Assembly: GCF_023856365.1 (NCBI RefSeq) | Contig: NC_064554.1 | Span: forward strand, 620,001 to 684,000 | Length of the DNA stretch: 64,000 bases | Direction: 5' to 3' | Source: Brienomyrus brachyistius | Taxonomy: Eukaryota; Chordata; Actinopteri; Osteoglossiformes; Mormyridae | Part shown: in pieces, positions 1 to 11,548 of the stretch | How the letters are laid out: every line of letters begins with the position of its first letter | Position numbering within the stretch: position 1 is the first letter of the stretch | Notes under the pieces: generated by a model | The model's input: only the letters and a program-made list of their open reading frames with translations | Told to the model about the DNA's origin: nothing | The model's database searches: none | Made by a program: the position numbers and the translations under genes

Positions 1-978
1 CCGGTGTCCCTCAGGGCTCGGTTCTTGGCCCTCTCCTATTCTCCCTCTACACTAAATCTCTTGGCGAAGTTATATCCTCACATGGCTTCTCCTACCACTG
101 CTATGCCGATGACACTCAACTCATCCTCTCCTTCCCTCCCTCAGACACTCATGTCTCCACTAAGATCTCTACATGCTTGGCAGACATCTCATCTTGGATG
201 ACCACTCACCAGCTAAAACTCAACACTAGTAAAACTGAGCTGCTTTACATCCCGGCTGACTCATCCCCCCTCCAGGACCTTGCGATCTCTTTCGACAACT
301 CCCTGATCCGTCCTTCGGTTTCTGCTAGAAACCTTGGAGTTACCATAGATGATCGGTTGTCATTTTCCTCACATATCGCCAGTCTTTCTCGCTCTTGTCG
401 GTTTCTCCTCTTTAACATCAGGAGGATACGTCCATTTCTTTCCACTCAGGCTACCCAGATACTCGTCCAGTCCCTCGTCATCTCACGCCTTGACTACTGT
501 AACTCGCTTCTAGCGGGTTTACCACTGAGCGCCATCCGTCCCCTCCAACTGATTCAGAATGCAGCTGCTCGTCTTGTTTTCAACCTTCCCAAGTTCTCCC
601 ACACCACTCCTTTGCTGCGCTCCCTCCACTGGCTTCCTGTAGCTGCACGCATCAGATTCAAAACACTGATGCTGGCATACAAAGCCAAAAATTCTCTGGC
701 ACCATCCTACCTAAAGGACCTCATCACACCACGCTCTGCACCACGATCTCTCCGATCCTCCAGCACTGCTCGACTGGTCCCTCCTCCCCTCAAGGCACAA
801 GGAAGACACGCATCTCGGCTCTTCTCTGTCCTGGCACCTAATTGGTGGAATGAACTCCCCCTAGATGTCCGAACAGCTGAATCCTTGACTGTCTTCAAGC
901 GACGACTCAAAACATTTCTTTTTCAGAAATACTTGACGTAGAACTTCTATATTCTTTCTCGACTCTTATTCTGGTGTG

Positions 979-1009
<31 letters not shown>

Positions 1010-1162
1010 TTCTGCACTACTCAATGGAGTTCTCAGAGATAGTATTCATAGCTTGGGTCCTTATTGAGCTAGCATCGGAAATTCATTGCAGAGTCTCGAA
1101 GCACTTATGTAAGTCGCTCTGGCTAAGGGCGTCTGCCAAATCCTGTAAATGTAAATGTAAAT
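1..1162 (+). mobile_element. L2-clade LINE, 3' part
   Basis: This is the 3' part of a non-LTR retrotransposon; its 5' part lies left of the window. It holds the end of the reverse-transcriptase reading frame (to 941), a short A-rich 3' UTR with a run of about 25 A at 984-1008, and a tail (1090-1162) with the 'gtcgctctgg..aagggcgtctgcc' block followed by repeated 'tgtaaa' units. That tail is the one shared in fish by L2 LINEs and the V-SINEs they mobilise. The tail abuts the retroviral pol relic at 1163, so the LINE probably inserted into the older provirus. Confidence 0.85.
3..941 (+). CDS. L2-type LINE reverse transcriptase, C-terminal part
   Basis: The frame is open from position 3 to the stop at 939-941, giving about 312 residues with no start inside the window. 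It begins at the '[11 protein letters not shown]' motif of the RT palm and continues through the catalytic 'YADD' (about nt 101-112). The L2-specific C-terminal region follows, with '[10 protein letters not shown]', 'QNAAARL' and 'LHWLPV' blocks. The protein would act in target-primed reverse transcription of its own RNA. No internal stop is seen in this part, so the copy is fairly young although the 5' part cannot be judged. The family call rests on the C-terminal blocks; another CR1/L2-group clade is the only real alternative. Confidence 0.85.
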   Translation, partial: GVPQGSVLGPLLFSLYTKSLGEVISSHGFSYHCYADDTQLILSFPPSDTHVSTKISTCLADISSWMTTHQLKLNTSKTELLYIPADSSPLQDLAISFDNSLIRPSVSARNLGVTIDDRLSFSSHIASLSRSCRFLLFNIRRIRPFLSTQATQILVQSLVISRLDYCNSLLAGLPLSAIRPLQLIQNAAARLVFNLPKFSHTTPLLRSLHWLPVAARIRFKTLMLAYKAKNSLAPSYLKDLITPRSAPRSLRSSSTARLVPPPLKAQGRHASRLFSVLAPNWWNELPLDVRTAESLTVFKRRLKTFLFQKYLT

Positions 1163-2640
1163 AGGCAGCCACCACTGCCTGGAAACAGGGTGGGTATCCC
1201 TGAGCCACATTGTCCAGCTTCATGCTATAGTATGCCAATGGCTGCTTCCGTCTGCCAGGACACAAGTCCTGAGTGAGCAGGGCTGTCCCAAAGCCGTCCT
1301 TCCTGTTCCCGACATACAGATAAAACAGCTTGGTGTAGACTGGGAGGCCCAGAGCAGGTGCATTCTGGTGCTTCTGCTTGATAGATTCAAATGCTACTGA
1401 GTTCAAATTAAGGGGGCCTTCAAATTAGTGTGGCCCTCCTCCTTTATCAGTGCCCACTACGGTACCACCTTCACAGTACAGTCCTCAATCCAAACCACGC
1501 TGAATCCTGTTGTCCCTAAAAAATGTCAGCATCTGTGACACAGTCATGGGTTTCGGAGCCTTAGTGATTCCCTTTAGCTGTTCTGCTGCTATAGCTTTCC
1601 TCCCGTGGCTGATCTCACGCCCCAAGTACGTAACCTGCTCTTGGCAGTACTGCAACTTGGCCTTGGACACCTTATGGCCCCCTTTTGCCAAGACCTTCAG
1701 CAACTGCACTGAGTCCTGGTGGCAGTCTGCCAGCGTTTCCGCACACAACAATAGATCATCCACATACTGTATCACTGTACTTTTTAAATTCAGTTCATCT
1801 AAGTCTGCCTTAAGCACCTGATTAAAAACATGCAGCGAATGCTTAAATCCCTGTGGCATCCTCGTGTAGGTATACTGCTGACCCCAGTAGGTGAAAGCAA
1901 ACAGAAACTGTGACTGTTCTGCAAGGGGCACACGTAAAACGCTGAACACAAATCCACAACTGTAAACCATTTTGCAATGGGGGGGCGCATTTGTCAACAG
2001 TGTGTGTGGATTGGGAACTTCTGCTGTCTGATCCTCCACTACCTCATTTACTGCACACAAATCATGTACCAGCCTCCACTTTTCACCTCCTGCCTTTGGC
2101 ACAGGCAAGAGGGGGGTGTTGCAGCAGCTAATGGTAGGCACCAACACCCCTGCATCCAGTGATCCCTCTATCGTTTCCCTTATACCTTCCTCGGCCTCAG
2201 GTTTCAAGGGGTACTGGTTTTTCCAGGGTGGTGTGCACCCTGGTTTAAGATAAATTTCCACTGGGCTAGCTGAATTTACTAGGTCTACATCTGTATCATG
2301 AGCAGTGCACACCTCCTCAGGCACTTCTCTTTCCATTTCCTGCCAACATTCCTCTGTACTTTCTTTTGAATCACACAAAACTCCTATCATGCTCCACAGC
2401 CACGAATCTCTGTTGTCTAACTGTCAAATCACCTACAACCTTTGCACTCCACTGAATCCTTAACATCTTCTCTCCTGCCCCTCCCTGCACACCTTCATGC
2501 ACCGTCGGCACCCAAACCACCTGCTTTGCTCGCCGCATCATTTCTCCCAGATCCAGCATGGACTGATTAAAAGCCATCGCTATGAGAATATGTTCTTTAT
2601 GGCCCAGTTCAAAATAAGCTGCAGAAATATGGAGCACATG
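1163..2640 (-). pseudogene. endogenous retrovirus pol relic (RT and RNase H)
   Basis: On the minus strand, 2390-1485 reads as a retroviral reverse transcriptase and 1406-1163 as the start of the connection/RNase H region. Visible RT landmarks are the 'PQG' block and the active-site 'YVDD' at about 1752-1763. The retained blocks resemble the gamma/epsilon-like proviruses of fish. Damage is obvious. A short stretch around 1930-1985 is read in the neighbouring frame, so the first catalytic aspartate is out of frame. There is a gap between the RT and RNase H parts (about 1407-1484). The RNase H end is cut off by the L2 tail at 1162. The 2371-2637 part is a degraded linker upstream of RT. No protease, integrase, gag or env is recognisable next to it. 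Confidence 0.8.
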
Positions 2641-2744
2641 TAATTTATCTGTATTTTAGACGGCAGACGAGGGGCTGGGTGACGTCGTGGCTGGACGACT
2701 TGCAGTGTAGCTTGTTATCTGTGCATTCTGGGCAGCTTGCTAAC

Positions 2745-3310
2745 TTCTGATTACTTTTGGCATTTGGTTCGATGTTACGTCATTTCCAGGTGTGTCGGTG
2801 CCCAGTATGAAGCTAATCGCCGCATTATAGGTATGAAAAGAAGGCAGAATAGTAAAAAAGTGAGAAAAAATTATACCTAGAGGACCAGTAGAGGGAGCTC
2901 ACACATTCTGTCGTACTTGCCACAGTAACAACAGTGATGTATAGGAACAGAGTTAGAAGACAGTAATTTATATATAAAAAATGCAGATTAATTAATCTAA
3001 TTGGGTGGGCCCAGCTGTCAATACCACCCAGACCTACCCATAGCTCCGCCTCTGCGTCAGTCCATCTACCAAACTGGACAGCAAATTTACAACCGTTCTG
3101 TTTCAGTGGTTATATTTAAGGAATGTCACATTAGTAAATTCACACTTTACATGAACATCTGAAATGGGCAGAGACAAAATCGGCAGTACAGGCAGACCGA
3201 TGTCTTTGAAACTCCTTTTTCCTTCAGCACCCTCTTACTGCAAAACCTCAATCCAAAGTATTCTATGTTGTTCATCTCTGTGTAACTGTGGTCCATTAAA
3301 AGAAGGTGAT
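2745..3310 (-). mobile_element. hAT-type transposon relic, C-terminus and 3' flank
   Basis: Read on the minus strand, 3310-3060 matches the hAT C-terminal dimerisation region seen intact at 47326-47625. Below it come 2880-3059 and 2745-2870. These are inverted copies of 47626-47790 and of about 49530-49640 respectively. The two blocks that lie about 1.8 kb apart on the right are adjacent here, so this copy looks internally deleted, or the right copy was later invaded. Stop codons and small indels mark it as dead. Confidence 0.6.
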
Positions 3311-3589
3311 GCTGCCTGAACCACCAGCTAAGGCTGGGAGGAAAGGAAGGAACACTAGTCAAATGAAGGAAGAAAAGCAGCCCACCCTATTTCATGGTCA
3401 CGAATACAAAAGTCAGGGAGTGTTATGAAGAAGACACCACACTTAAGACCATTGGTTTTATGCAGTGAATTACACCAGAGAGAGTTTTTGATATTTTTCA
3501 TGTTTTACGTAACATTCCTCAGCCTTCAGATTTTTCCACAGATTGCAGGACATAATTTAGGGTGCCAAACAAAACAGCGGAACTGCAGT

Positions 3590-3751
3590 TGTCAGGTTTC
3601 CCGGGTAGCGACGGGCAGGTAAGTGGGCAGGAGGCAGGGAAAGACAAGGCAGGCAGGTGGAATACAGGGAAACTGGGGATTTATTAAGGGAAAGAAGGCT
3701 ACGGGCAGGACAGATCAACGGTAGTAACATCCAACATCAATGACGGACAAA
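3590..3751 (-). mobile_element. truncated solo LTR of the 37.6/40.0-kb LTR family
   Basis: The stretch starts with 'tgtcaggtttcccggg' and carries the same 'gggcaggaggcaggga', 'actggggatttattaa' and 'aacatcaatgacgga' blocks as the LTRs at 37555-37851 and 39952-40249, in the same orientation. About the first 160 of roughly 297 bp remain. Confidence 0.6.
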
Positions 3752-4001
3752 TTTGTTTAATTCATTTTAATCCAAAAGTATACAACAACTAAATAAATCA
3801 ACATAAATAAAAACGAATAAAACCATTCCGACAGCTGCTAGTTTTTATTATGTATCAGACTATTGCTTGCCTTCGGCATTCCTGGTGTAATTACCTGAAT
3901 AAATGTTTGACAGGAAATCTAATGAGTTTCCTTTTCCTCAGAGACAAATAGCGCCGAGTCTGTGCCGTCAAGCTGCTTGTGTGACCAAATAAAGCTTCAG
4001 A

Positions 4002-4162
4002 CATAACCTGTTATCTGTGAGTAAACCTTACCCCTATCACTTCAGTATTAATAAAGGTTTATAAACAGGACTCTGTGGCGATCATAACCTGTTATCTGTG
4101 AGTAAACCTTACCTCTATCACTTCAATATTAATAAAGGTTTATAAACAGGACTCTACGGCGA
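4002..4162. repeat. 81-bp tandem duplication
   Basis: Two adjacent copies (4002-4082 and 4083-4162) start with 'cataacctgttatctgtgag' and end with 'ggcgat'. They differ at only a few positions. No coding role is seen. Confidence 0.85.
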
Positions 4163-4206
4163 TCTGTCACTTTGAATTCCAGTGGTTTTTATAAGGCAAC
4201 CTATAT

Positions 4207-4457
4207 TGTCACACCCTGCCAGTCCTGTCCTCGTGTGTGCCACGGCCCCTCGTTAACCTCGTGTGGAATCCCCTTGCCATCAGCTGTTGTGAGTTGGTTT
4301 TCATTAGTTCTGTGTATTTAAGTCCACGTCAGAGTTTGTTTCACTAGTCCTGTCATTGCATTATTATGACTATTCTGTCCCGTATGCCTCTCTGTGTGCC
4401 CATTAAAACTCTTACCTTGTGCCTCTAATAAATACCCGCGGCTTCCTGTCTGTTACA
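4207..4457 (+). mobile_element. solo LTR, diverged member of the same LTR family
   Basis: It begins 'tgtcacaccctgccag' and ends 'ctgtctgttaca', so it has TG..CA borders. Inside are the family's 'ctcgtgtgtgccacg' block near the start and an 'aataaa' signal near the end. No second LTR or internal region is seen close by. Confidence 0.6.
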
Positions 4458-4985
4458 AAGTTTTCGATCCAAGCTGCTACAGTTCCTAAAATCCGTGCAG
4501 CTTTGAGCTTAAGCAAGAGCCATTTGTGGGGGACAACATCAAAGACCTCCTGGAAAGCTAAGTAGATGACATCATAGGCCTTTTTGTGATCAATTTCTCT
4601 TGTAGCTTCCTCAAAGAACTCCAACAGATTAGTCAAACAGAACCTTCCTCACCTGAATCCATGTTGGTTATCCCTCAGAATGTTACTTACCATTTTCACT
4701 TGGATTATAGCTTCCATTATTCTTTCTAGTTAAACTGATTGGCCTATAGTTTGCTGGATTATTTCGATCCCCTTTTTTGAATATGGGTGTTATATTAGCA
4801 TGCTTCAAATCAGAAGGTACCACACCAGCAGATAAGGATTTCTGGAATAATAAAGTTAAAGGTCGGCTAATAATATTCCTCATCTCCTTTAAAACTGTAG
4901 GCAAGATGCCATCTATTTATTTTGAGCTTAGCTAGGCTTAGTACCACATCAGCCTCAGTTATACATATATTGATCATAGACGACA
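4458..4985 (-). pseudogene. CR1-type LINE reverse transcriptase fragment
   Basis: Minus-strand frames at 4904-4683 and 4636-4446 read as consecutive parts of a LINE RT. The first has 'ITPIFKKGD' and 'NYRPISL'; the second has 'TNLLEFFEE' and an 'FDxVPHK'-like palm A motif. An in-frame stop separates them at about 4645-4650. Both ends are truncated and there is no 3' tail. It is a short, old CR1/Jockey-group fragment. Confidence 0.75.
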
Positions 4986-6165
4986 TTTGTTGGGGAATGA
5001 GGGGTTCAGATATGACCTTTCCATCAGTGAAAATCCCCTGCAACTCTCACAAGAAAGTCTGAAAAAAGGGAAATGTCTCTTCTGTCTTTACAACCCACAC
5101 TGGTTTCCAATTTTTGTGCATAGCTCAGCAAGAGTACTGCTGTATCCTGAAACAAGAGTTGTATACCATGCAGAAGATGGAGGAGAGAAGGGAGAGGGTC
5201 TTGGCAAAGGTTATTTGGGTGTTTTAGTACGAGAGGGGGATATAGGGCTGTCGGAGGAACAAACAGGTACGCTTTGGTCTCTTCAGGAATATTAAAAGTA
5301 TGAAATATAAAGCGAGACAAAATCATGAAATATTATAAGCAATAGTAAGTAGTCCCTTTAATGATTACAAAATTATGGAATATCAGACAAAATTACGAAA
5401 TATCATAAGCATTGCTAAGTAGTCCTGTCATGAAGAGTGAAGACGACTGTTGGTGTCGGGAGTGGTGGGCGGCGAGTGCCACCTTGCGGACCGCGTAGGA
5501 ACTGTAGTTTTGAGTTTTAGCACCCTGCTTGTTCAGTCCAAGAGCCGTACGTTTGTATTTGGTTAACGTTTGCTCCCTTAACTGTAATCCTTTATTATGT
5601 TTATGATTTAAGTTCTGCATTTTAAGTATGTTTAAATACCTTATTTATGAAGGATGGCATAACATTGCGTTCTTAGTGCAGTTAGCCCATGCTAAGTCGG
5701 CTGCAGAGCTATTGTGCTAACTCGTTTAAATATTGTTAAATACAAAAGGCTGTTAATTTATCATTCCGGAACGAGATAATTGCTGTTATTTGGCGGCGTG
5801 TGATGTTTACCGGCAATTCAATTTGGTTGTTGCAGAACCACACGTATATTCCCACGAAAGCAAGTTGCTCTTGTTAATAAAGGCTGGTGGAACGACGGAC
5901 TGATGCATTCTGACCGATGCACACTCAAGGCTCATAACGCCATAAGCAAGCAACATTAATAGGCGGCACCTCCTTCTTCACAAGTCCCTCTAATGATTAA
6001 AATGCATCAGCAGCTGCAAAGCTATTCACAATCGGACGTGCCATCATCACCCACCTTCACACACGGACTGGGGAGCCCCTTTCAGTCCTGGCAGGAGCCC
6101 AACACTGAGTCCTGATAAGTGCCAGGCGATGCACGCTCCGGTTAGTACTGAGTTCTCCCCCTTCC
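4986..6165. other. no gene recognised
   Basis: There is one pair of similar blocks (about 5317-5353 and 5386-5423, 'agtaagtagtcc' type). Open frames here look like chance frames with no family resemblance. Confidence 0.5.
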
Positions 6166-6200
6166 TTTAGGCCACTTAAAAAAAAATTGGTTCTTGTCCC
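6166..6200 (+). repeat. outer inverted repeat, left arm
   Basis: The block 'ggccactta-A-run-ttggttct-tgtccc' recurs reverse-complemented at 11872-11913. With the inner pair (6424-6572 and 10579-10728) it gives a nested inverted-repeat layout around the Ulp1-like gene. It may mark the true terminus of the element or a separate flanking element. Confidence 0.5.
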
Positions 6201-6555
6201 CTCCCGACCCGCCGAAATGCCTCCGACCCGAATTTTTAATTTTTTTTTTATTTCGTAAAAATCGCATGGAAAACGCCCAAGAATGACGAAATTTGAATTT
6301 CCCGTGCATTCCACATCGACGATTGTCGATTCGGAACCACTCGGGAACCCTCGGCGCAGATGCCGTTTTCCAGCCATTTTTTTTACACTTACTTTGAGTG
6401 GGGAAATTCTCGGATGTTTTCAAGAGGGTCCAGCTGCAGAAGACTGTAGAGTGGAACTCCACAGGAAATATGTCAGCTCCACAGGAAACACGTGATCTTT
6501 AAGAACGTAAAGTGGGGCTAATCTTTACGCCGTAAAATGGAGCTCCACAGGAAAC

Positions 6556-6705
6556 ACGCGATCTACACTGTGTTTGTACCAAGAGAGAGTCTGGACTAAG
6601 TCTTCGAACCTGAAGTAAGTTAAGCAAAACACGCGATCTACACTGTGTTTATACCAAGAGAGAGTCTGGACTAAGTCTTCGAACCTGAAGTAAGTTAAGC
6701 GACGC
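6556..6705. repeat. 75-bp subterminal tandem repeat, two copies
   Basis: The unit starting 'acgcgatctacactgtgttt' at 6556 recurs at 6631 with near identity. It lies just inside the left inverted repeat and could be a transposase-binding array. Only two copies are present, on one side. Confidence 0.75.
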
Positions 6706-7341
6706 GACAAACATATAAAAAAAATATCGTGTGCACACAATATTTGAGTCTAACGTTATGTTGCTTGACGAGCTGTTTTAGCACTTGTCATATAGAGCTG
6801 GCTTTCCATGAAAACGTTTAATGTTTACTTAAAAAAAATGTATTTTTGCTCGTTTTGCTGCAAAGTCTTATTAACCATCTGACAGTTACGTGTATTTAGT
6901 TAGAAGCCGTAGGCGCAGTAATCCTTACACTTTGTATTGTGTTTTCTGATATTACAGTTGCCATTACATTAAAAGGAACATTGTTTTATAAACCAAATTG
7001 TAAACATGGATCCCCGTTTAAAAGCGGCTTTGCTTTAGAAAAGGTATGTTGCATCCGATTTCATGCGCAGTGAGTTTGTTGATTTTTACTACATATTTTC
7101 GATAATCTTTATAGCAAATTCTTTTAATAATTTCACCAGCATGACAAGTAGATAGTAATAAGCATTGTTTTTAATAAACATCGTTTGTTGATCTCTGTGG
7201 TTTTTCTCAGGTTTTCAGTTTATTTTAGAGGCTTTTAATATTTTACTTAGACCTTTTTCATATGCATGCTATCAGTATGGAATAAATTGCTTAAATATAA
7301 TTTCATTCAGTTGATTTATACTAGTATATTTTTGCTTACAG

Positions 7342-9913
7342 ACAAAATTATACGGCGGTACACACTACCATGCCGGGATCCATCAGTCGGACATTGTCAC
7401 CCGGACTTGGCTTCCTCCCTACAACCATGAGCCACTTCAATCCCTTCCTGTAAGTACAAATTTTCCTGGGTGATTATTATTTAGAACTAGTGTAAGAGTA
7501 CTTCATGTAAAATATTGATCTCCATTTCAGAATGATGCAGAGAGGAAGGACATTATTGTGTTGCCACTATGGACTCCTGGGCATTTTTAGCTTTGTGTAT
7601 GTAGGAGCACATCAATACCATACAATACACTTAACCGAATAAAAGCCCAAAAGTCTGAGGATGTTAGGATTTTAAGATTTTATTGTAATTGTGTCAGTTA
7701 CATCTTGGTACAGCTTTAATTTACGCATTTTAAGCCATGGGCAACTACTGTGAATCATTGACTGACTGTTATTGCAATGGCATTGCTTAACACCTTGAGT
7801 AACTGTCTCTTAGGTGATGAAGCCAGGTATAAAAGAAATGTTCTTTCTCGACTCATGATGTGCTAAGAAAAGGACATGATTTGGTGGCCACCAATATGTG
7901 TCACTCTTGAGGTCAATTTTCTGTTTATGTTAGTGTGCAGGAACCTGTTCAGTGTTCCAGGTTAAGTACATTTTAGATCACGTTCTGATCTATTTTGTGT
8001 TCAGCATGTCTTCAGTTTATTCAGTGAATTCACATGCTTACTTGACAGACCTGTACTGTGGAGTACAGCCTTTTGATTAAAAGGTGATACATCAGATGTT
8101 AAATCAGATATTTAAATAATAGTATTAAAATACCTAGAAGATGAGTTCTGACAGTAGAATTGGTTTATCCGATATAGTTACCAAATTATGTCATTAAATT
8201 GTCGTTATAATTGGGCAGTGCAGTTCAGTCTGAATAAATGTGTCAGCTAAATGCTGTAAATGTTAAAATATGATGAAACAGAAATTACAGAACTTCTGTA
8301 GAGGTTGATCAAGACTAAGCATATGAATGTACTTTCGGGTCAGTCCATGCCAAATCAACCAGGGGCTCCATGGGCATCATTCCTGGTTTTGATGAAAACT
8401 TGGTATTTAAAATTTGATCCTTATAGAGAACACTGAAAATTCCCCAAGTTTTATTGAAAAATTCTGATGCAGTCCAAAGTTATGGCCCTTTAAAATTTGG
8501 GTGCCACGCCCCTTTTTTGCACTCGCAAATCACGCATGTAATTTGTAAGGGTTTTCAGGAGACCATATGTTCGCTTCTAAGCATGCTAGAGAGCTGGTAT
8601 ACTTTTCCCTGCTCTTTCAGAATCTGGCATTAAAATTAAGCTCACGGGAAGCACTTCAAAGCTATGGACTTGCAAAAATCAGTTTTTGGTCCACTTTGGA
8701 CTGCATCTGAATTTTTCAATAAAACTTGGGGAATTCTCAGTGTTCTCTATAAGGATCAAAATACCAAGTTTTCATCAAAATCAGGAATGATGCGCATGGA
8801 ACTTTTATGGACATTGGTTGATTTGGCACGGACTGACCCTTTCACATTTTGCTAATTGTGTACAGGCTGTGTTTTTAAGCCTGTTTATAAAGAGCATGCT
8901 GCTGCAGCATTAACAGTTAACAGTTGTTAACAATTAATACTTTATTTGTACTAGCAGTAATTTCTGTATGTTATATCTTAAAATAACAGGAAGCTTGCAG
9001 AGAATATCAGTCCAGGGGAGTGGTCTGAAATAAATGGCTTTGAGTTGGAGGTATGTGATCATGCGTGTGATTATATAGAGATTTTCTAATACAGGTATAT
9101 TGATGAAATGTGATTAAAGAGTGTTTTATCCCATTGTGATAATAAAGGGGTTTCCAAGCCAAGACTTTGAGGTTGACTGTGGCATCTACATGTTGATGGT
9201 AAGATTCGTCATTCAGATATTTTTGGACTGTCAAGATGCTTTTGAGAATAAGTCATGAACATTGACATTTATTTTTTAATTGACAGTGCTTTATATGTGG
9301 TGCTGGATGCTCCCTTTTATTACACCATAGTAAGTAGCTCTTTTTAGAGAGCAAAAAAGTATGTGTGCAAAGAAGTCACTAAATGACACTAAATTGATTT
9401 TTAATAGTTAGACATGCCGAAATTGCGGAAATGGTGGTGCCTGCTGCTAATGGAAAACTTCGATCTCCGAAGGTCAGTGTGTGTGTGTATCTGTTAAGTT
9501 TGACTGAAAAATGAAATTAAAGACACATTATTAATATCAGTATTTCTCCATTATAAGTTATAAGGTATTTGCACACTGGACAAAGGAATCAGAGGCTGTG
9601 CTGAGAGGTGAACATGCACCTGTATTCAGACTAAGAAAGCGCAAATCTGTGGAACTTAGCCTGGTCAGTGCACACTGTAAACCTTACTTTTAGCAGTAAA
9701 TTTTTTTACTTCTGAAAAAGTGTTATTATAATGTTTCTTCCTATGCTTCTGACAGAAACCAGCAGAAGGGATGTGCTGGATGGAGACAACATAGAATCCA
9801 AGGAGCCATTCCTCTTTGGTTTTCAGGTCCAAGAGGACATAGAATTATTTTTACAGGCCTGTGTTGACCAGCGGGGCCTTCGGGTTAATGCTGTCTGTTA
9901 TAAGAATGATTAA
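7342..9913 (+). pseudogene. C48 (Ulp1-like) cysteine peptidase gene, spliced, probably damaged
   Basis: Short open segments with splice signals are lined up on the plus strand: 7342-7449, 7531-about 7590, 8990-9050, 9148-9198, 9287-9329, about 9408-9472, about 9565-9661 and 9756-9913 (stop). The 7531 exon reads '..VLPLWTPGHF', like the Ulp1 catalytic-His motif. The 9148 exon ends '..DCGIYMLM', like the catalytic-Cys motif (Cys at 9178-9180). The 9408 exon reads 'DMPKLRKWWCLLLMENF', as in the C-terminus of fish SENP-like proteins. A polyadenylation-like 'aataaa' follows at about 9973. The family cleaves SUMO or related isopeptide bonds, or acts as a transposon accessory protein. An in-frame TAG sits right after the His motif (7588-7590) and some exon phases do not join, so the gene is decayed or my borders are wrong. 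N-terminal exons were not found. Confidence 0.55.
8337..8839. mobile_element. 503-bp MITE with about 160-bp inverted repeats
   Basis: The ends 'gggtcagtcc' and 'ggactgaccc' begin inverted arms that pair over about 160 bp each side (for example 'ttttgatgaaaacttggtat' in both arms). It is flanked by a direct 'tttc' at 8333-8336 and 8840-8843. No coding capacity. It sits in an intron of the Ulp1-like gene and transcribed RNA would fold into a long hairpin. Confidence 0.85.
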
Positions 9914-10039
9914 ATTACTGGCACATGAGTGTGTTGATTATTATTTTTTATTTCATCCTGTTTGTTGTCTTCTAAATAAATTTAACAGTTTATTAAATAT
10001 AATTATTACATGTCGATCATCATTTATACAACTAGTGTA

Positions 10040-10044
<5 letters not shown>

Positions 10045-10125
<81 letters not shown>
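10045..10125. repeat. (TG)n-(TA)n microsatellite
   Basis: About 30 bases of TG repeats run directly into about 50 bases of TA repeats. Confidence 0.98.
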
Positions 10126-10128
<3 letters not shown>

Positions 10129-10180
10129 TTCTATATATGTGTGTATGTTTATAACACTTAAGATATCTTATGACTTTATA

Positions 10181-10493
10181 TGTATATATACGCCCGGCTT
10201 GTCCGATCCTCGTGTGTGCCACGCCCCCTGATTATGCTTCCCTGATCTTGCCCAGCTGTGTCCGATTATATTCGCCCAGTCCTGTCTATTTCAGTCCATG
10301 TCTTGCCTTAGTTCATTGTCCGTCATTGATGTTACTGATGTTTGTTGATGTCAGTGCCTGCGTTTTGCCCCCTTTGGTCCTGCCCGTCAATAAATCCCCG
10401 TTTTTCCCCGTATTCCGCCTGCCTGCTTCCTGCCCACTCGCCTGCCCGTGCGATCACCCGCTTCACCTACGATTGCAACCACCGATCTTGACA
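10181..10493 (+). mobile_element. solo LTR of the 37.6/40.0-kb LTR family
   Basis: It reads 'gcccggcttgtcc..tgtgtgccacgccccct', continues with 'ttgatg' and 'aataaatccccgttt' blocks and ends 'cttgaca', all in the order of the complete element's LTR. The first bases have drifted into the neighbouring AT repeat. It lies inside the right part of the Ulp1-bearing element. Confidence 0.75.
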
Positions 10494-10728
10494 TACATAT
10501 ACACATATATAAACTTTTCTATAATGAACAAAAACATGTGTTTATTCGCCAGAATTTTACAACTGACGTTCTACTGTAACAGAGTGGAGATTGCGTGTTT
10601 CCTGTGGAGCTCCACTTTACGTCGTAAAGATTAGCCCCACTTTGCGTTATTAAAGATCACGTGTTTCCTGTGGAGCTGACATATTTCCTGTGGAGCTCCA
10701 CTCTACAGTCGTCTGCAGCTGGACCCTT

Positions 10729-11548
10729 CTCGATGTTTTAGGTCTTTTTCTCCATGTCATGGCCTTTGTGGTGGCCAGTATCGCCCAGGAAGGGAGAGGG
10801 GTGCTCCTGAAGGACTGGTATGGTGTGAAGATCGTTGTAGTGTGTATATATTCAGACTTTCTCAAAGACTTTTGAAGGAATAGTTCATGGACAGTGTGTT
10901 TGAATAGAACAGGGTTTCGTGATGTGATTTGGGCCAGTGCAGTTAAATTCCTATAGTCTTGAAAATACTAGCTTCAATCTAGTTTTCTCAAAATTGTGTA
11001 ATCCTAGTCTTGGAATGGTTTCATGAACCTAAATTTGTCTCTACCTGAGATGGGCTGGTGCAAAGATTTAAATCTGGGGAAGTGATGTGGTACATGTTCT
11101 TAAGTACTTGTTTGTAGAGTTGCATTTCCTTGTTCAACCATTCAGGCTCCTGTATTTTGTAAATTCCTCGTGTTTTAACATGTTTTAATACACTTTCTTT
11201 CTAGATATATATTTTAAAATCTTGGTTGTTCATTTAAATGGAAATGACTAACAGAATATTGGTTTCAAATAGTATAATTTTTATATTCACGAATGAAACA
11301 TCAGCATAAAGTATCCAAATCCATAGTTGGGAAGGCATTTATGAGATACACATGGATCAAGGAATTTACATTCTTGTATTTTCTTACATTTAATATATTT
11401 GAAACGCAACAAACTGGAAGAACTGAGGAGGCGTACTAAGTAGGTCTGCTCTCTTCGGTATGTATTTTCAAATATGTATTTTCTTACATATTTGAAAGTC
11501 CAAACAGTCAATCAAAATTTGTAAAAAAAAAAAAAATCCCTCCCCCCC
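10729..11548. other. no gene recognised between inner and outer inverted repeats
   Basis: AT-rich sequence with no convincing coding frame. It separates the inner right inverted repeat from a solo LTR and the outer repeat arm. Confidence 0.5.

Larger units (their letters stand above)
6424..10728 (+). mobile_element. inverted-repeat element carrying a Ulp1-like gene
   Basis: Left (6424-6572) and right (10579-10728) ends are reverse complements over about 149 bp with few mismatches. Each contains several copies of 'gctccacaggaaa'. Inside the left end lies a 75-bp tandem repeat (6556-6705). The roughly 4.0-kb interior holds spliced coding exons of a C48-type cysteine peptidase, one MITE, a TG/TA microsatellite and a solo LTR. 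Long terminal inverted repeats with subterminal repeats suggest a DNA transposon. No DDE transposase was recognised. Zisupton-like or Kolobok-like elements are candidates but unproven. Confidence 0.6.
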
